This document shows positions 35,404-46,566 of a DNA stretch of 64,000 bases, one piece after another. Under the pieces are notes generated by a model. That model ran no database searches and was not told the origin of the DNA. It worked only from the letters and a program-made list of their open reading frames with translations. How positions within the stretch are numbered: position 1 is the first letter of the stretch; every line of letters begins with the position of its first letter. Made by a program: the position numbers and the translations under genes. Source of the stretch: Spodoptera frugiperda (taxonomy: Eukaryota; Arthropoda; Insecta; Lepidoptera; Noctuidae); NCBI RefSeq assembly GCF_023101765.2, contig NC_064227.1, positions 6,023,592-6,087,591 on the forward strand, given 5' to 3'.

Positions 35404-36529
35404 GATTAATAATTCAAAGGGTGTTATAATAACCATAATTATGGCATCGTAAACATTTTACAATTACTAGCCCGATGTATCAATAGGGTTGTCAAATTGG
35501 TGAAAAAGTCTGCAATATTAAGTACCACGAAAACATTTCAGTAATTCCAGAGACACAACCCTAAACTGAAACACCCAAAAACAAAACCATCCGCTTTATT
35601 GTCTTTCTAATAAAACTAATAAACTTGACTGAATGAAAATATCTAGGCGTTAATTCAAAAACCATCCTTTTACGGTTAAACATAAAGTTGGTTTTTCCTT
35701 AAACCATTAGCTTTAGTTTATACAGATTTAAGGCTACTCTCGCCTGAAATGCCATTTTTATATTATGTTCATTGGATATTTAATTGTGAAAAAATATTTG
35801 CTTTCAGTTTCGATAATAGACTTCAGATATTTAACGTTTATATTGAATTTCATTTAACTTTCCTGAAACTCGTGACGTAGACGAGTTTCAGAATATCACG
35901 ACTGAGTTTTGTTTATGGGTTAAGCAGGGTAGTAGCAATACAAACTTTTTTTTAACAAGGTACTGCCCTAAGTATTTAAATGCGAGCCTATTTTTTTAAG
36001 TCGGGTTATATACCCACAATCTTCTTCTAAGTCTGAAAAATACTATACTGAAAACCGCATAAAATCGGTTCAGCCAAACGCGAGATAATCGCGCACAAAC
36101 ATACATATGTCCATGTAGATCAAACTGAGAACCGTTAAAGTAGTTTAAAAACACAGTTTTCTGTTAAATTATTATTATATTTGTATATAAACACATTAAA
36201 TGACGTATAATTGAATCATTATTATATTTTACTAAGTACCTTGTGACTCGACATTTCAACTACTGTCTACGTCACACAGTCAGTTGACCCATTTATCGAG
36301 ACATATACATATATATCTACGTATCAACATATGTACTTGAAGTACTCGCCTTAAAACATTTGCCATGGCGAGAGCAAATGTTGGGAAATACGAGAAAAAT
36401 ACAGCTTTTACGTAGAAACGCTGTTATCTGCACTTTTCCTTATGGATGTGTGTTTTATGTAGTTTTGTCATGGAACTCGTATGTAAGTAAGTTAAAAGGT
36501 CCCTTTTTTGAAGTCTCTTAGTGGTAGAT
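35404..36529. other. non-coding DNA
   Basis: No gene is recognised. 36020-36085 repeats the AAAAATACTAT...AAAACCGCAT...AAATC phrase of 30050. AACATTTGC and GCAAATGTT form a small inverted repeat at about 36356-36383. Confidence 0.5.
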
Positions 36530-36838
36530 AGAGGGGATTTAGGAATTTGAGGATTGTTGGGGATTTGGGGATTAGGCAGATTGCGGAGAGGGGTAATTGG
36601 GCCTCCGGTAACCTCACTTACATGACGAAACACAACGCAAGCGTTGTTTCACGTCGCTTTTATGGTATAACCCTGTAAACGAGCAGACGGATCACCTGAT
36701 GGTAAGCAATCCGCCCATGGACACCCGAAACATCAGAGGCCGAACAACCGAAACACAACGCAAGCGTTGTTTCACGTCGGTTTTCTGTGAGGCCGTGGCA
36801 TCACTCCGGTCGAGCCGCGCCATTCATGCCGATACATG
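36530..36838 (+). repeat. compound repeat B: two tails around one head
   Basis: 36530-36655 holds the 3' part (GGAATTTGAGGATTGTTG to AACGCAAGCGTTGTTTCACG). 36660-36748 holds a head (AAACGAGCAGACGGATCACC to GACACCCGAAACATCAGAGG). 36749-36838 holds a second tail (AACGCAAGCGTTGTTTCACG to CGGTCGAGCCGCGCCATTC). So tail, head and tail sit in the same orientation, from two insertions or unequal exchange. Confidence 0.75.
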
Positions 36839-37573
36839 GCTTAAAATGATTTTATAATTATCAAACTTCTAGATATTTATAATTTAATATTGTCTCTTAT
36901 TTATCGGTACGCCCTGGTATATCCGTCTTTTTATTTTATACAACACAACGCGAAGTTTTTATTAAATCGCTTCGAAGGTACAATCGCGATGAAAAGTGTT
37001 TCCCACCACTTGGCGTTTCTTTGCATTGAATTCGTCGAGCCGCTACCGGCACTGGCTTTGTTCCCTGTACAATTACGCACACAAGTGTTATTTGTGTTAC
37101 GTATTTTTTCTTTAGAAGTTTTACGGTACTATACGGTGTGTAATAATGTATTTTTTTGATATTTAGTAAATTATAAATAATGGTCAGAGAAACTGAAGAA
37201 GACGACTCATTTTGCTAGCTCACACATGGCACTTAAAAGGCAGACGACAAATATGTAAACAAAAACGTTATTGTATCAGTTTGACAAAAGTTTTGACAAT
37301 ATCAGTGTTTAGGACATCTACTCCAAACGAGTCATTTAAATTTGAACTTTAAGTCGTATGTCGTATGATATATTTAATTAGGTAAATACAAAAAGGTGGT
37401 AAGCGCGCCGTGCTTGCAGCTTTTTTGTAACAAAAAACGCCGTGCCGGTGTGGAGCCGGAGCCATGCTTATTAAGTGTGTGTGCTTATTAACCTTTAATC
37501 CTACAGATGATACCGCGCATGTTCGGGGATTAAATGACGTCACGTTACTTTTTAAAAAGACCTATAACATAAT

Positions 37574-37715
37574 TGCACGGTTGGTGCGGTGGTCCCCGCA
37601 CTGAGCAACTCATGCTGTGATCCACAAATTATTGTTTCAGGTCTGGGTGTCCTGTGTATGTGAATGTATATGTCTGTAAACGCACCCACGACACAGAAGA
37701 AAATTCTAGTGTAGG
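37574..37715 (+). repeat. SINE-1 copy with internal head deletion
   Basis: GCACGGTTGGTGCGGTGGTC joins directly to CCCGCACTGAGCAACTC, removing the central head including the B box. The body GATCCACAAATTATTGTTTC to GTAAACGCACCCACGACACA is intact. Such a copy would not be transcribed by pol III. Confidence 0.75.
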
Positions 37716-37943
37716 GCAAAGTTTAAAAAGAATGTGTAGACTGCAGTATTAACGTGTAACATGCAGTAGCTTTTAAGTAGTAAATGCATCTCGACAGGAC
37801 GTCTCGAGTGATGCTGGCGACGACTGAGAGTATGGACGAGACTTGAGTATGGATTGTGTGATGAATGATTAGGGTGTAAAGATACTGAGTAGATAACTAG
37901 ATATTAGGAAGAACCGATTTGGCTATTTTTAAATGTACATATC

Positions 37944-38120
37944 GTATCATCACGCCTTTGGCCCAGAAGGGGTAGACAGAAGTGCCCATTACGGCCTGAA
38001 ATGCCTCTGCACAATGAAACACCCTCTTTCACCATTTGTGTTATAAGTCCCATGTAATAGGGAGTGAGCCTATTGCCATATACTGGGCACAATTCCAGAC
38101 TCCGTGCTACTATTGAGACA
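37944..38120 (-). repeat. SINE-2 body copy, minus orientation
   Basis: On the plus strand: CATCACGCCTTTGGCCCAGA, GGGTAGACAGAAGTGCCCAT, CACCATTTGTGTTATAAGTC, CCATGTAATAGGGAGTGAGC, CATATACTGGGCACAATTCC and CGTGCTAC. All are complements of 20190-20405. It abuts repeat T at 38121. Confidence 0.8.
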
Positions 38121-38230
38121 TTTTGTCCGTCAATCACGCTGAAACTACTGAACGGATTTTAATGAAATTTGGTATACATACAGGGCATAAGCTGACTTGG
38201 GTGATAGGATACTTTTTAACCCACGTATTA
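38121..38230 (+). repeat. repeat T copy
   Basis: CCGTCAATCACGCTGAAACT, ACTGAACGGATTTTAATGAA, ATTTGGTATACATACAGGGC and GACTTGGGTGAT are present. The inverted copy at 39062-39245 has the same blocks. Confidence 0.7.
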
Positions 38231-38404
38231 TAAAAATTAAAAGACTTATCCTAGGTAGTAATTACGACCGTCATTTCGGGCATTTCCATATCACAAGTTC
38301 AATAGGTAATTGTCTAAATGAAACCACTATATCTTTCTGTGATAATATAATGAATTCAACCCCTACCTATCCCGATTAAGTTTTCCCAATACAAAACGAT
38401 ATAC

Positions 38405-38463
38405 AAAGCTACAAATCGAGATATACATAACCAGTTTATCATGGTCTCGCTTTGTATGACTCT
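38405..38463 (-). repeat. repeat P fragment
   Basis: ACATAACCAGTTTATCATGG and TCTCGCTTTGTATGA are complements of 46268-46320. Only these two copies are seen here. Confidence 0.5.
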
Positions 38464-38806
38464 GCCGCACATTCAAAGATCAATGTATACTGGTATTGTA
38501 TAGTTTAATGGGTATCTATGTACAGTGGACATAATACATTATTTGTGGTCGTTACAAGCGGCGCCATGATGCCGCCGCGCCTCGATCGGAATCAAGGCCC
38601 TCTCGTGTTTATTTCATTTGATTAAATGTACTAAAATCACTGTTATTTTGTTCTAGTTACTGGAAAGGGTTTTGTAGTTTGGGGTGAAGGGAAATGGAGG
38701 TGATTCTTTGATATTCTTGTAACTGTGATTAAGTGCATCTTGAGGTTTATATTTAAATTATATTCTTTTTCTCATTCTCATTAAAAAAAAATAACGTTGC
38801 CTCACA

Positions 38807-38968
38807 TTAGGATTTTCTCCTGTGTCGCGTTTACAAACATACAAGTTCAAATACACATCACGCCCAGACCTGGAACAACAATTTGTGGATCACACAAAGA
38901 GTTGTTCCGTGCGGGAATCGAACCCGCGACACGTTGCACGGCAGCCAGCCACCGCGCCAACCGTGCAG
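38807..38968 (-). repeat. SINE-1 copy, minus orientation, good B box
   Basis: GGATTTTCTCCTGTGTCGCG, TTGTGGATCACACAAAGAGT and CGTGCGGGAATCGAACCCGC are present, with the complement of GGTTCGATTCC as B box and GGCGCGGTGGCTGGC as the A-box region. The overlapping open frames on the plus strand (38797-39075) are repeat read-through. Confidence 0.85.
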
Positions 38969-39061
38969 TCAAATCAATATTGCATCAAATATGGTTGGTA
39001 CATACAGTTCTTACAAGCATATTTAGTTTCACACATTTGGCCGATACACAGCATGCAATAA

Positions 39062-39245
39062 TATACTTTAAGTAGCTTCGCGGCTTCGCTCGCGTTCCCG
39101 TGGGATTAAAAGTCCATCTCAGTCAAGTCAATCACCCAAGTCAGTTCATACCCTGTGTGTATACCAAATTTTATCAAAATGCGTTCAGTAGTTTCAGCGT
39201 GATTGACGGACGAACATCCAAACAAACAAACTTTCATATTTATAA
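39062..39245 (-). repeat. repeat T copy, minus orientation
   Basis: TTCGCTCGCGTTCCCGTGGG, AAGTCAATCACCCAAGTCAG, TATACCAAATTTTATCAAAA, AGTAGTTTCAGCGTGATTGA. Together with 38121-38230 it forms an inverted pair about 1.1 kb across. Confidence 0.7.
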
Positions 39246-39351
39246 AGTGGGTAAAGTGAAAGAACGAACAGCAATTATAAAGGAAAGAATGAAAAAATAC
39301 AAAGTAAAACGAAACATTCAGTTAAGTAACTTGAAAGATAGACACTATTAT

Positions 39352-39466
39352 TGCCCGGAGCTGTTGACTCCGACTCGAAAAGCAGGAGTAGGAATGGGGT
39401 GGTTTATAGTCAGTAAGAGTCTGATACTCAGACGAGTGAAGTCATTGGATGATTTTCCCCCTTATA
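39352..39466 (+). repeat. repeat A copy, shortened
   Basis: CCCGGAGCTG, CTCGAAAAGCAGGAGTAGGA, TAGTCAGTAAGAGTCTGATA and GATTTTCCCCCTT are present; the CTCGCC block is largely deleted. The 147-codon frame at 39100-39543 runs across repeats T and A and is not a gene. Confidence 0.75.
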
Positions 39467-40167
39467 AGGACTACTATTTACTTGTTAAATTCTATTTTAA
39501 TGTATGTAATATGAAAAATCACTCACGATATTCTCCAGAATGACGCCGAATAGCAGCAGATACAGCAAATATTCAATTTACACCAATACGGTACTTTTAA
39601 TTAAGCAAACTTAATAACTTGTGCAAGAAACTCACAATATTTACTTTATTAAGCAATAAATTATAAGCATTTAATTAAACTAATGATAATTTATATGAAA
39701 GAAAGACATTAATATTACACCGTATCGTGAGTAGTAAGGAAATGGAACGCGTTTATCCGACAATTGCCGTCTTCCTGGGGTGCGACGCGCACTGACTCAT
39801 TGTGTGCGTGACCATTGATATACGACACGACACGACATGTGTCAATAATTAAATTAAGAATTTTTGTTTAATATTTTATGATTATTTTCTATTTTATGAC
39901 CGTTTTTACTAACTATCCCTAAAATGCTACTTAACGTTACTTAGCGTGACGTAGCACTTAAACAATATTCTTACTTGTACTGATGTGTGTGACTTATAGG
40001 TTACATGACGTTCAATTTAACGAATCGTAGCTTATAGATTCTTTAAAATTTAAGAGAGTTTGATGATAAAAAGTTTGGTTTAAGTTGATTATTAAGTCAT
40101 TCATCACTTGTGTTTTAATCTCATGTAAGAAGAAGCGAGCATATTGATATTGAGCATTTTAAGTTTA

Positions 40168-40300
40168 AGAGAATTTTCTGGGTGCTGGGTGCCTTTACAA
40201 ACACACAACTTCACATACACATCGCATTCAGACCCAGAAGGTACAATTTGGGGACCACACAAACTATTGATCTGTGCGGGAATTTTGCGCGGCAGATTAC
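40168..40300 (-). repeat. SINE-1 copy, minus orientation, decayed
   Basis: TTTACAAACACACAACTTCA, CATACACATCGCATTCAGAC, GACCACACAAACTATTG and GTGCGGGAATTTTGCGCGGC resemble the SINE-1 complement. The B box is destroyed. Confidence 0.65.
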
Positions 40301-40424
40301 CCAGGAAGGTCTTCGAATGACATTCGTAAATCGAAAAATAGGTAGGACAATCATAAATCATTAATTCGTCATTCGATCCGTCACTGAAACATTTCGAAGC
40401 ATAAACCACTCATCTCATCACCTA

Positions 40425-40492
40425 AAAAGCCTCTTCTCACACGGAAAAGGTTTGAGCATTAATCACCACGCTTGCTCAATGTACAAGCAACT
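40425..40492 (-). repeat. SINE-3 3' fragment, minus orientation
   Basis: CTCTTCTCACACGGAAAAGG and TTAATCACCACGCTTGCTCA match the end of SINE-3. Confidence 0.65.
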
Positions 40493-40904
40493 CGTATTAA
40501 TAACCACTCGTATATAATCTTAATCATAAAACCAGTTTTACAATGGAAACAAGCCTCGCTAATGTTATATAAGTAGTTAGCGTGCCTGCACATCGCATGA
40601 GTGACACTGTGTGGTCAGCGGGAACGCATTATGCGGTGCTAAGTACGTACCTGTGTGTGCATAGATGCATCGCGGGGTCACTCGGTGTCATAATAATATT
40701 GTGCTATTTGCTAACGAGTTAACTGACAATCTTTATTACGTTGTTTGCACTTAATTATACGTCTACAGTTAATCGTCTAAGTTACTGTTGGTTTTGTAGT
40801 TGTAATTTTGGATATTGAGTAAGGGGTTTTGAGTTCGCTTCCTGGGTCAAGGAAAACAGTCAATTAGTATCTAAAATGTTGCCTAGATTCCTTGGTTGGG
40901 ATCA

Positions 40905-41095
40905 AGAAAACCGACGGTTACCAGAGGCCCAACTACCCCACTTCTTAATCTTCCTAATCCCCGATTCCACAATATCCCATAAAGGCCCCCAAAAGGCTGT
41001 GACGCATTTTTAACGTATCTGGTGTTTTGGCGACGATTGCTTACCATCAGGCGATCCGTCTGCTAGTTTACCGGCTTATACCATAAAAATATAAA
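40905..41095 (-). repeat. repeat B copy, minus orientation
   Basis: GGTTACCAGAGGCCCAACTA, CTTCCTAATCCCCGATTCC, GCCCCCAAAAGGCTG, GCTTACCATCAGGCGATCCG and AGTTTACCGGCTTATACCAT are complements of the B head and middle. Confidence 0.8.
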
Positions 41096-41379
41096 TACTG
41101 TCTCGGCAATGGATCAACATTAAGCTACATAATTATCACTTATAAAACTTTATTTCAATATTTATGATAATTACTTAGCAAATAAAGTAAACAGCAACAA
41201 GTTGCTTTATATAATTTCTATTTTCTTGTAATGAACTGGAAAGCAAGTCGAGAAACATGAAATGAATTAACAAGTAAGTTTAATATTGTTTTAAAGAACA
41301 ATGAACATTAACAACAACTGTTGATTTCTTATAAAATTTCCTGTAAATTTAACATAACATCACGGTTCTTTATCACCTA

Positions 41380-41440
41380 AGGTCTAGGCAGAGCTGCACA
41401 TTGTTAATGTATTATGTAAGTCCCCTTTTTCCACCAGTTA
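41380..41440 (-). repeat. SINE-2 fragment, minus orientation
   Basis: GGTCTAGGCAGAGCTGCACA and TATGTAAGTCCCC match the SINE-2 3' body complement. Confidence 0.55.
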
Positions 41441-41569
41441 TGTTACTTGGGTCTGAATCAGTTGGGACTTCACAAATGATTCATGGGTAGATATGGATGT
41501 TTACCTATTTTTCGAATTTTCACCTATCAAGGATTTGAAAAATCTCTAAAAGTAAACATACTTTACATA

Positions 41570-41630
41570 GGTAAGCCTGTTCAGCAGTGGATGTCCTATG
41601 GCTGATATGATGATGATGATTATGAAACAT
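41570..41630 (+). mobile_element. LINE 3'-tail fragment, sense orientation
   Basis: CTGTTCAGCAGTGGATGTCC, TATGGCTGATATGATGATGA: the complement of the tail at 28681, ending in the GAT-rich run expected at a non-LTR 3' end. Confidence 0.55.
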
Positions 41631-42102
41631 ACTTTTTCTTACGAGGGCTTTTTTATGGAAAGGGATCACTTGATGGTAAGCGATCAGCCCCGTCCATTGT
41701 AGCTGAAATCCTTTAAGCACAAACGAGACAATCTTACCATTCATAATTAGAATTTGATTCAACATTTTCAGCTCCATAGTTACATGTTCCAATCATATTT
41801 CTCAGCATCATATACGTAAAGATGAAGCCAGTTTATTTAGGTTAGGTAGTTGAGGATAGCCTGCGGATATTCCCGGGTTCATATCTCTATTTGACACTTT
41901 GGCCTGGGGTGAGGCCAACCCAGTGTATTTCTGAGTAATTGAATTCTCTACGAAATAGGTCCATGGCGATGATAAAATTAGGTTTAGGTGCGTTTACAAT
42001 GATTCTGTTTAAGGATAAAATAAATAATTTGGATTGGTTTGTGCTACTTTTTTAAATAAAGGAAATAAATAACAGAATATTTTTCAAATAGGATCAGTAC
42101 TC

Positions 42103-42244
42103 TTAGTATAAGTTTGTTTTACGTTTAAAGTAATTGCAAATTTGCAACGAGAACGTGTTTGGCCGGTGCGAATGAACCAACCAATCAGAGCGGCGAACAC
42201 GCTCTCATTTCAATCTCGTTAAACGTAAAACAAACTCGTACTAA
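42103..42244 (+). mobile_element. MITE family E, complete with 25-bp terminal inverted repeats
   Basis: Left end TTAGTATAAGTTTGTTTTAC plus GTTTA and the complement of the right end TTAGTACGAGTTTGTTTTAC plus GTTTA match at 23 of 25 positions. Inside, GAGAACGTGTTTGGCCG and CGGCGAACACGCTCTC form a second inverted pair, so the whole 142-bp element folds back. The frame at 42159-42374 is repeat read-through. Confidence 0.85.
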
Positions 42245-42291
42245 ACCCTCTAAACATTTTAAACTTTATGATTATGGCAAACTCTCTTATG

Positions 42292-42440
42292 TGGAGCTGC
42301 GGACTGCCCTAGCGGGTTACCGGGGCTCCGGCTCCAAAAGCAGGAGTAAGAACGGGGTGGTTTCAAGTCAGTAAGAGTTTGACACTTCCTCTCGCCTCGC
42401 CCAAGGCGAGAGAAGTTATTGGACGATTTTCCCCCTAAAA
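42292..42440 (+). repeat. repeat A copy, full length
   Basis: GGAGCTGCGGACTGCCCTAG to GGACGATTTTCCCCCTAAAA with all blocks present, including the CTCGCCCAAGGCGAG mini-palindrome. It is one of the least diverged copies. Confidence 0.85.
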
Positions 42441-42950
42441 ACCCTCTTATGTTGAAGAGTTTTTGATGATGAAAGAATAAAGTATTATACAGAAGATTAG
42501 ATATTATGGTATTACTATGCAGCAAATCTTTTCTAAAATATCACAGTTAAGTGAAAAAACTAAATACTAAAATTGTAGTACTTGTATGGATAGATTTATT
42601 CGGATTTAGTGTCAATATTGTATGATTCCATGCGTAAACAACTGAGGTTTTGTGGCGTCCATTTTAGCATGCAAACTACGTTCCACGGAATGGTCGCGTT
42701 TCCATACATATTGGATATTCTTTGGGATATTTTTTCCAGCTTTTATTTTGTTGTTTTTATTTAGAATTTTAGCTTTGTTTAAGCTGGATTAGTTTTGTTT
42801 TGGAATACAATGCGCTCGTTTGTTTGTGGATTTTTTCATTCGTTTGGTGAAGATAAAGTTTTTTTTTCTGTGTGTGCAAAGGTAGGTGAATATTTTTTTT
42901 CTATAAATAAAATGCATTACACTTGTCTGTGTTTCATAAAAACAAAAAAA

Positions 42951-43015
42951 AAAAAATGGTAAATATCCCGTTCTAATGATGTTACTAGTGACCATATTAG
43001 TTTAAAAACTTGTAT
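42951..43015 (+). repeat. repeat L 3' fragment
   Basis: ATGGTAAATATCCCGTTCTA and AGTGACCATATTAGTTTAAA match the 24850 copy after a long A run. Confidence 0.6.
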
Positions 43016-43119
43016 TGTCTGTCTTTGCAAGCAAAAATTTACATAATATATTGCATGGTATGGTAATACTATAATTAGACCCGTCAAAAACAAATAATAT
43101 GCAAGACAACATTATTTAA

Positions 43120-43146
43120 CACACCCTGTATTAATATACAGAGTGT
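43120..43146. repeat. short inverted repeat
   Basis: ACACCCTGTAT and ATACAGAGTGT pair with one mismatch around a few bases. Confidence 0.5.
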
Positions 43147-43585
43147 ATTAAAACCTTATTACCACGTGGCTGTCAGTTAATGGAAGTGACGTCATGCGAA
43201 AGCAACATGGCCACCGGAAGTGGCTGGCGACACCTGAACACGTAATGTTCCGGTTTGTATTTCGGTAAATGAAACGCTTGGTTACAAAAATTATGTTTTT
43301 AACCGACACTGCGGAATATATTACACTATACACATACACTCATATTTTATGAGAATTTAATCACATATTGTAAAATGTATTGTTGTATAAGTGTTAACAC
43401 CGATATATTAATTTAAAGAAGGGCCTAATTAAAAGTACCCTACCTAACCGACGAGCATGCATGAAAATACTGATGGCAAGAAAATTCTGATGACTGTTGA
43501 TGATAATTCCATACACCATCAGTCTAATGAAAAAAATTAAAAGTAACTATTTCTAACTTTGTAAACTGTAACTGTTTAAAATAAT

Positions 43586-43715
43586 CTACAAGGCATGCGA
43601 TATTTCAAATGGATTCGCTGAAAATAGGTACCTAATTGTTTCCAAAAATACGTGTCTAATATTTTAAAATAATCTACAAGACGGACATTTAAATAAAAAT
43701 TAGTCATCTACCCTA
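43586..43715 (+). mobile_element. MITE family K, right part
   Basis: GCGATATTTCAAAT, ACGTGTCTAATATTTTAAAA, TCTACAAGACGGACAT and GTCATCTACCCTATT match the K right half. TAAAATAATCTACAAG occurs twice, before and after, suggesting an internal rearrangement. Confidence 0.65.
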
Positions 43716-43907
43716 TTACGAATAAGAAAAGATAAGATAGAAAATGATCTTGAAGACTTGAGATGACGTCAGCACCCTACAATGGTTTTATCTCTACGGT
43801 TTTACGATGATCATGACGCACTTTGCTTGACGCATCTTCTGACATCATTTTTGGCACCAAATGCTCAAGAAAATGACGATTATAAAATTATAATTTAGGG
43901 AACAGTG

Positions 43908-44024
43908 AGTAAAGTTTTCTAAGAAAAGGAGGATCCTCCGACCATGCGAGGTGATCATGCCTGGCGGGCTTTCTGCCCAACTGTTGTTCGTTGGGATTTT
44001 CTATCCATGTTTATTCGCATGTAA
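43908..44024 (+). repeat. family H copy (left member of an inverted pair)
   Basis: AGTAAAGTTTTCTAAGAAAA, the 12-bp palindrome GGAGGATCCTCC (43928-43939), GGCGGGCTTTCTGCCCAACT, GTTGTTCGTTGGGATTTTCT and CCATGTTTATTCGCATG. The copy at 48805-48920 is its reverse complement with scattered differences. Confidence 0.75.
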
Positions 44025-45443
44025 ACTTTTTTTTTGCTCGTCGATAGTCTATGTGCGACTTCTGTCATCTGTCACTTGTCATGTGTCGCCACAATTAAAG
44101 TAACCGCAGTAAGTTCTATTTTCTATTGTTTGAATTAAAATCTGATGTCATTAGTGTTCTAAATGTGGTTTGCAAAAAACTGTATTAAAAATTAGTCAGT
44201 TTAGTTTTTCTGTGTGAGTCATGCCAAAGACAACATTAATAGATTGTGTGACGAATGGTGTAAAAGAGTAACCAAGGAGTTTAGGGAAGAATGGGAAAAT
44301 AACCTATAAAAAGACATTAAGCAAAACCCAAGTAGATTGGGAGTATGAAGATGATTTGTGTAGAATGGTCATAGGCGGTGATTAGTTTCCATCAGACGAA
44401 AGCCACGTTTTGTTTTTGCAAGACACGCACACAATTTTCTAAAAAATGGTTATAAGTACAATAAAAAATACGAAAATTGTATACGTACCCTAAAACCCAC
44501 TAAAAGCGTTGTACTACTTCCATATTTATATAAACGTACAAACGAAAATGTTACAATACTCGTACATAAGGCTCAACTAAACTTATTAAAGTTTGCTTCG
44601 GCCAAGTTTTTTACATTTAGTACTCTTTCAAAGTTAGTATCTCAATTCGGGGCCCAAAACTGACACGCATTACATTCCCTACGGCTCGACGTACAACGTA
44701 CAACGATAGGCCGATCGAAAAAGTTTTTCCAAAAAAAGTATTTACGTCCCATCCTGGATAACGTCCAGCCTACACAACGTTTTTTACGAGCAATGCTACT
44801 GGCAGCATACTGTCAAAACTGGCTTCTCATTTCGTTTGAAAAAAGAACGCAACAAAATGGCGTACATAAAATCAACTAAACACGCGGGAAAGGTACAGAT
44901 AATTCATGTGTGAGTTTTTATTTATTAAATGCACGATAAAGTGGCCATCGGTTTCACGTTTCTTTACTTTAATCGTTCGTTTAGTCCCATGATAAAAGAT
45001 TCAGGATTCTTCCCGCTCCTGTCTTTACATAATTCAGAGGCCAAGGGATTTGCGTCCGAATGTATTATACCTTTAGTGATGACTTTAGCCTGACATCTGA
45101 TGGACTCTCTGAAAAATTAAACGCTGATTTTGGTTAATTAGGTTAAAGGGAAGGCTCATTTGCGATTCTGGGGCAGCTCAGATGATTCTTTATTTAAGCT
45201 CCAAGGGATTTTTAAGACGAAAGAGTTTGTTTATGGAATGTAATAAAATGAAGAAGATTTATGTTTTCTACAAAAAATTAGTTTTTGTTACGAACGCTAA
45301 GGAAATTAATACTCTAATATTGATTAGTTTGGATGCCAAATTGGTTTAATGCGTAATATTTAACCGACCACATATTTAAAGGGTTTAGTAAAAGTCATGA
45401 ATTATTTAGGTTTAAGAATAATGTAAGGTATCTTAATATTATC
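44025..45443. other. non-coding DNA inside the H pair
   Basis: No gene is recognised. 44220-44420 looks like it might once have coded (ATGCCAAAGACAAC onward, with GAATGGTGTAAAAGAGTAAC), but it is full of stops in every frame I read and matches no family I can name. Confidence 0.4.
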
Positions 45444-45578
45444 TGGAGCTTCGGACTACCGGGTCTCCTGGAAAAGCAGCAGTAGGTACGGGGTAGTTTT
45501 TAGTTGGTAAGAGTCTGACACTCCCTCTCGCCTCACCCAAAGCGGGGGAAGGCATTGAATGATTTTCCCCCTCAAAAA
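45444..45578 (+). repeat. repeat A copy, diverged
   Basis: GGAGCTTCGGACTACCGGGT, GGAAAAGCAGCAGTAGGTAC, GGTAAGAGTCTGACACTCCC, GATTTTCCCCCTCAAAAAA. Confidence 0.8.
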
Positions 45579-45929
45579 AGTTGTCTTAATATTAAGAGAG
45601 GCACAAAAGTTTCATTTAAAATTTTAAATTTAATCGTCAGAAATTCTTCTAAAAACCTTAGTACGAGTAAGTAACACAAGACGGCGTTTAGTTTAAAAAT
45701 AAAATAGTTTACAGTACGGAATCACTGACTGTCCCGATGGTAATAAAACATTACGAGATTGTCCAGACGACTTTTTGTTACCGAAATAAACCGGTTTACA
45801 CCGCATTGTGCTACAGACTGATTTATTTATTACTATTTTTGAAGCCATTTTTTCTTTTGACCGCCTTGTAGGTTGAGAAATTGCTACCGAGTAAATTAAG
45901 GGGTTTGGGAACCCTGTGTACTACATCTA

Positions 45930-46210
45930 TACAAGCGGATCACCTGATGGTAAGCGTTCGCCGCCGCCCATGGACTTTCGAAACATCAGACGCGTTATAA
46001 GTACGTTGCTGGCCTTTAGGGGGTTAGGAATTTTAGGGTTGTTGGGAAATCGGGAATTGAGAAGATTGGGAAGGGGGAAATTGGGCCTCCGGTATCCTCA
46101 CTCACACAACAAAACACAACGCAACCGTTGTTTCACGGCTATTTTCTGTGAGGCCGTAGTATTACTCTGGTTGAGCCGACCCATTCGTGCTGAAGCGTAT
46201 CACTCCCACA
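45930..46210 (+). repeat. repeat B copy, nearly full length
   Basis: From AAGCGGATCACCTGATGGTA through GGCCTTTAGGGGGTTAGGAA, GGGCCTCCGGTATCCTCACT, ACGCAACCGTTGTTTCACGG and TTCTGTGAGGCCGTAGTATT to GAAGCGTATCACTCCCACA. It shows the 3' end of the family (CTCCCACA). The 107-codon frame here is repeat sequence. Confidence 0.85.
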
Positions 46211-46267
46211 TTTACTATTACTACACAAACCCACTATAAATTGACCGCTAAAAGTGTGGACAGTTCA

Positions 46268-46320
46268 TACAAAGCGAGATCATGATAAACTGGTTATGTA
46301 TAGGTTGATATGCAACCGTA
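46268..46320 (+). repeat. repeat P fragment
   Basis: TCATACAAAGCGAGATCATG and ATAAACTGGTTATGTATAGG, inverted relative to 38405-38463. Confidence 0.5.
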
Positions 46321-46566
46321 TGTGCCTAATACTAATGACACGTGTAAGAAAAAAAATCCGCTTATCGGCCTAGTTTGTTGGCAATAGCTCTCGGTCTCTC
46401 GGCATCTGTCGAAATGTATCAAGAATGATAAGTAATGTGTAATTAGTTTGTCTGAAACTCTGAATAATTGTTGTTAATTTATTTCTAGTTTAATGTTGAT
46501 TCTTGAACTTTTAGCTAGTTATGTGATTGGTATAAAGTTCGGCTGTGTTTAATCCCCTTGCCTAAT

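Noticed and set aside
39100..39543. 147-codon open frame on the plus strand
   Set aside because: It reads through repeat T and repeat A, and the amino acids have no family resemblance.
44220..44420. Possible decayed coding stretch
   Set aside because: Stops occur in all frames and I recognise no family.
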